64,000 bases of DNA from Carnobacterium pleistocenium FTR1 (GTDB taxonomy: Bacteria > Bacillota > Bacilli > Lactobacillales > Carnobacteriaceae). The stretch spans positions 372,001 to 436,000 of the forward strand of contig NZ_JQLQ01000002.1 in the NCBI RefSeq assembly GCF_000744285.1, read 5' to 3'. Under the pieces are notes generated by a model that worked only from the letters and a program-made list of their open reading frames with translations, was not told the origin of the DNA and searched no databases. A program made the translations under genes and the position numbers. Shown here piece after piece: positions 62,590-64,000 of this stretch (its first letter is position 1; every line of letters begins with the position of its first letter).

Positions 62590-64000
62590 ATGATTCAAGC
62601 AAAAAATCAAAATATACCATCCGCACAAGTTAAATCTATTTTAGGAGTTATTTTAATGGGGTCCTTTGTGACCATATTAAATCAAACGCTTATGAGTACT
62701 GCTCTTCCAAGTATAATGAAAGAATTTTCGATTACTGCCACTCAAGGTCAGTGGTTAACGACGGCTTATATGCTGATCAATGGAATCATGGTACCTATTA
62801 CGGCCTATCTCGTTAACCGCTTTACAACGCGACAACTGTACTTGTTTTCGATGATTGTTTTCTCAATGGGTACTTTTGTAGCGGCTACTGCTAATATTTA
62901 TGCAGTACTGATCATTGGCCGAATGATTCAGGCAATAGGGGCAGGAATTGTTTTGCCATTATTGATGATTGTTATCTTATATCTTTTTCCAATTGAAAAA
63001 AGAGGTTCAGCAATGGGACTAGTTGGTTTAGCAATGAATTTCGCTCCAGCTATTGGACCGACATTTTCAGGATGGGTCGTACAAAACTACCATTGGAATA
63101 TGCTGTTTTACTTCATTTTACCATTTGCTGTTATAGATGTTGTGGTTGCCTTCTTTGTTTTAAACAACGTTGGGGAAACGGGTCATCCGAAATTAGATGG
63201 TATCAGTGTCATTTATTCAACGCTAGGTTTTGGTGGGTTGTTGTTTGGACTTAGCAATGCATCTTCAAATGACTTTATAAGCGTTAATGTAGCTTTATCA
63301 CTGATCATTGGAATTATTTCTTTAGTTCTATTAGTCAATCGCTCTAATCATTCAAAAGAACCTTTACTGAATTTTGGTATTTTTAAATATAAAGGGTATC
63401 GGTTAAATCTTATTATTTCATTTGTACTAACAGCTGGAATGTATGGAGCTATCATGTTGTTGCCGATTTATTTTCAAACTATCCGCGGGATGACGCCACT
63501 GGAATCAGGAATGATTCTTTTGCCAGGATCGATTCTTATGGCTATTATGAGTCCTGTCACGGGTAAAATGTTTGATAAATATGGCTCTAAAAGGTTAGCC
63601 ATGAGTGGGCTATTACTGGTCACAATTGGAACTTTTATCATAGGACTGATTGATTTAAACACACCAATCAAATATATTGTCTTGCTTCAAATCGTTCGAT
63701 CATTAGGCTTTTCACTGACATTGATGCCTATCCAAACAGCTGCTTTCAATGCTGTTCCATTAGAACTTGCAGCCCATGCATCAGCAATGTTTAATACGCA
63801 ACGCCAGTTAGCGGGTTCAATGGGAACAGCTTTATTCGTTGTTGTGATGACAGTTGTTTCTCAAGAAGGTGTTGCACAGCAGCTATCAACTGAATTGTCT
63901 GATTTAGCAGGATTTCAAATGGTTTTCAAATTAGTAGGACTGTTTTCGCTAGTGGCCTTTATTATGACCTTATTCATTAAAGAGAATCCGTACTTACCAG
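62590..64000 (+). CDS. DHA2-family MFS multidrug transporter (C-terminally cut by window)
   Basis: 470 codons are visible and open to the right edge. It is a DHA2 (14-helix, EmrB/QacA/LmrB) exporter: motif C-like NQTLMSTALPSI, GRMIQAIGAGIVLPLL, MGLVGLAMNFAPAIGPTFSGW. ATG 62590 follows aggagaaaag. Exports cationic drugs or other compounds using protons; substrate unknown. Only the last helix or two should be missing. Confidence 0.92.
   Translation, partial: MIQAKNQNIPSAQVKSILGVILMGSFVTILNQTLMSTALPSIMKEFSITATQGQWLTTAYMLINGIMVPITAYLVNRFTTRQLYLFSMIVFSMGTFVAATANIYAVLIIGRMIQAIGAGIVLPLLMIVILYLFPIEKRGSAMGLVGLAMNFAPAIGPTFSGWVVQNYHWNMLFYFILPFAVIDVVVAFFVLNNVGETGHPKLDGISVIYSTLGFGGLLFGLSNASSNDFISVNVALSLIIGIISLVLLVNRSNHSKEPLLNFGIFKYKGYRLNLIISFVLTAGMYGAIMLLPIYFQTIRGMTPLESGMILLPGSILMAIMSPVTGKMFDKYGSKRLAMSGLLLVTIGTFIIGLIDLNTPIKYIVLLQIVRSLGFSLTLMPIQTAAFNAVPLELAAHASAMFNTQRQLAGSMGTALFVVVMTVVSQEGVAQQLSTELSDLAGFQMVFKLVGLFSLVAFIMTLFIKENPYLP

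Noticed and set aside
1-64000. rRNA or tRNA genes
   Set aside because: No conserved rRNA segment or cloverleaf with CCA-adjacent stem was noticed on either strand.

Overview
The window is low-GC DNA with strong Shine-Dalgarno sites, TTGACA/TATAAT promoters, a Gram-positive T-box leader, diacylglyceryl-type lipoproteins and Lactobacillales-type gene families. This points to a lactic acid bacterium, probably Carnobacteriaceae (Carnobacterium-like). That placement is inference from gene content; no rRNA or tRNA gene was seen. Both ends cut a gene: a YheO-type regulator on the left and a DHA2 drug-efflux pump on the right.

Layout. 0-3.8 kb: a D-serine catabolism locus (YheO regulator, RidA, EIIC-type permease, D-serine dehydratase). 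4.3-8.3 kb: aldo/keto reductase, cupin, then a Met-specific T-box leader driving a MetE-type methyltransferase and a MetQ lipoprotein whose only sensible start is ATT. 8.9-15 kb: topoisomerase III and a heterodimeric ABC exporter behind a terminator-like leader. 15.1-19.7 kb: a metal island (two HMA carriers, P1B ATPase with a CPG motif, His-rich Dps, DUF6448 membrane protein, signal peptidase). 21-26.5 kb: a two-promoter arsenic cluster ending in CoA-disulfide reductase. 26.7-28.6 kb: XRE regulator and SulP transporter. 28.7-30.3 kb: a long gene-poor stretch with a likely small RNA. 30.3-33.8 kb: Dus, SRAP, NhaC. 33.9-34.8 kb: three tandem 310-bp copies of another HMA gene, each with its own promoter. 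34.9-41.5 kb: Lgt, an FNR/FLP regulator, YibE/F pair, M20 amidohydrolase, acetyltransferase, glyoxalase. 41.8-45.6 kb: a second FNR-like regulator divergent from an acyl-CoA dehydrogenase/EtfBA operon. 46-47.2 kb: a VIT transporter between two insertion-sequence scars. 47.4-54.8 kb: a Pot-type ABC importer with two amidohydrolases. 54.8-59.9 kb: three long hairpins and several decayed genes. 60.3-64 kb: metallophosphoesterase, class I aldolase, MFS pump.

The unifying signal is a set of FNR-type promoters. Perfect TTGAT-N4-ATCAA palindromes (one is TTGAC-N4-GTCAA) lie in front of the first HMA gene of the metal island, the second HMA gene, the tandem HMA genes and the acyl-CoA dehydrogenase operon. 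In all five intact cases the palindrome centre lies exactly 29.5 bp upstream of the first base of the -10 hexamer, the geometry of class II activation near -41.5. The two FNR/CRP proteins in the window both carry the E-x-x-S-R recognition signature that reads TTGAT. The window therefore appears to hold much of an oxygen- or redox-responsive regulon joining trans-acting metal carriers, an unusual P-type ATPase, iron storage and flavin electron transfer.
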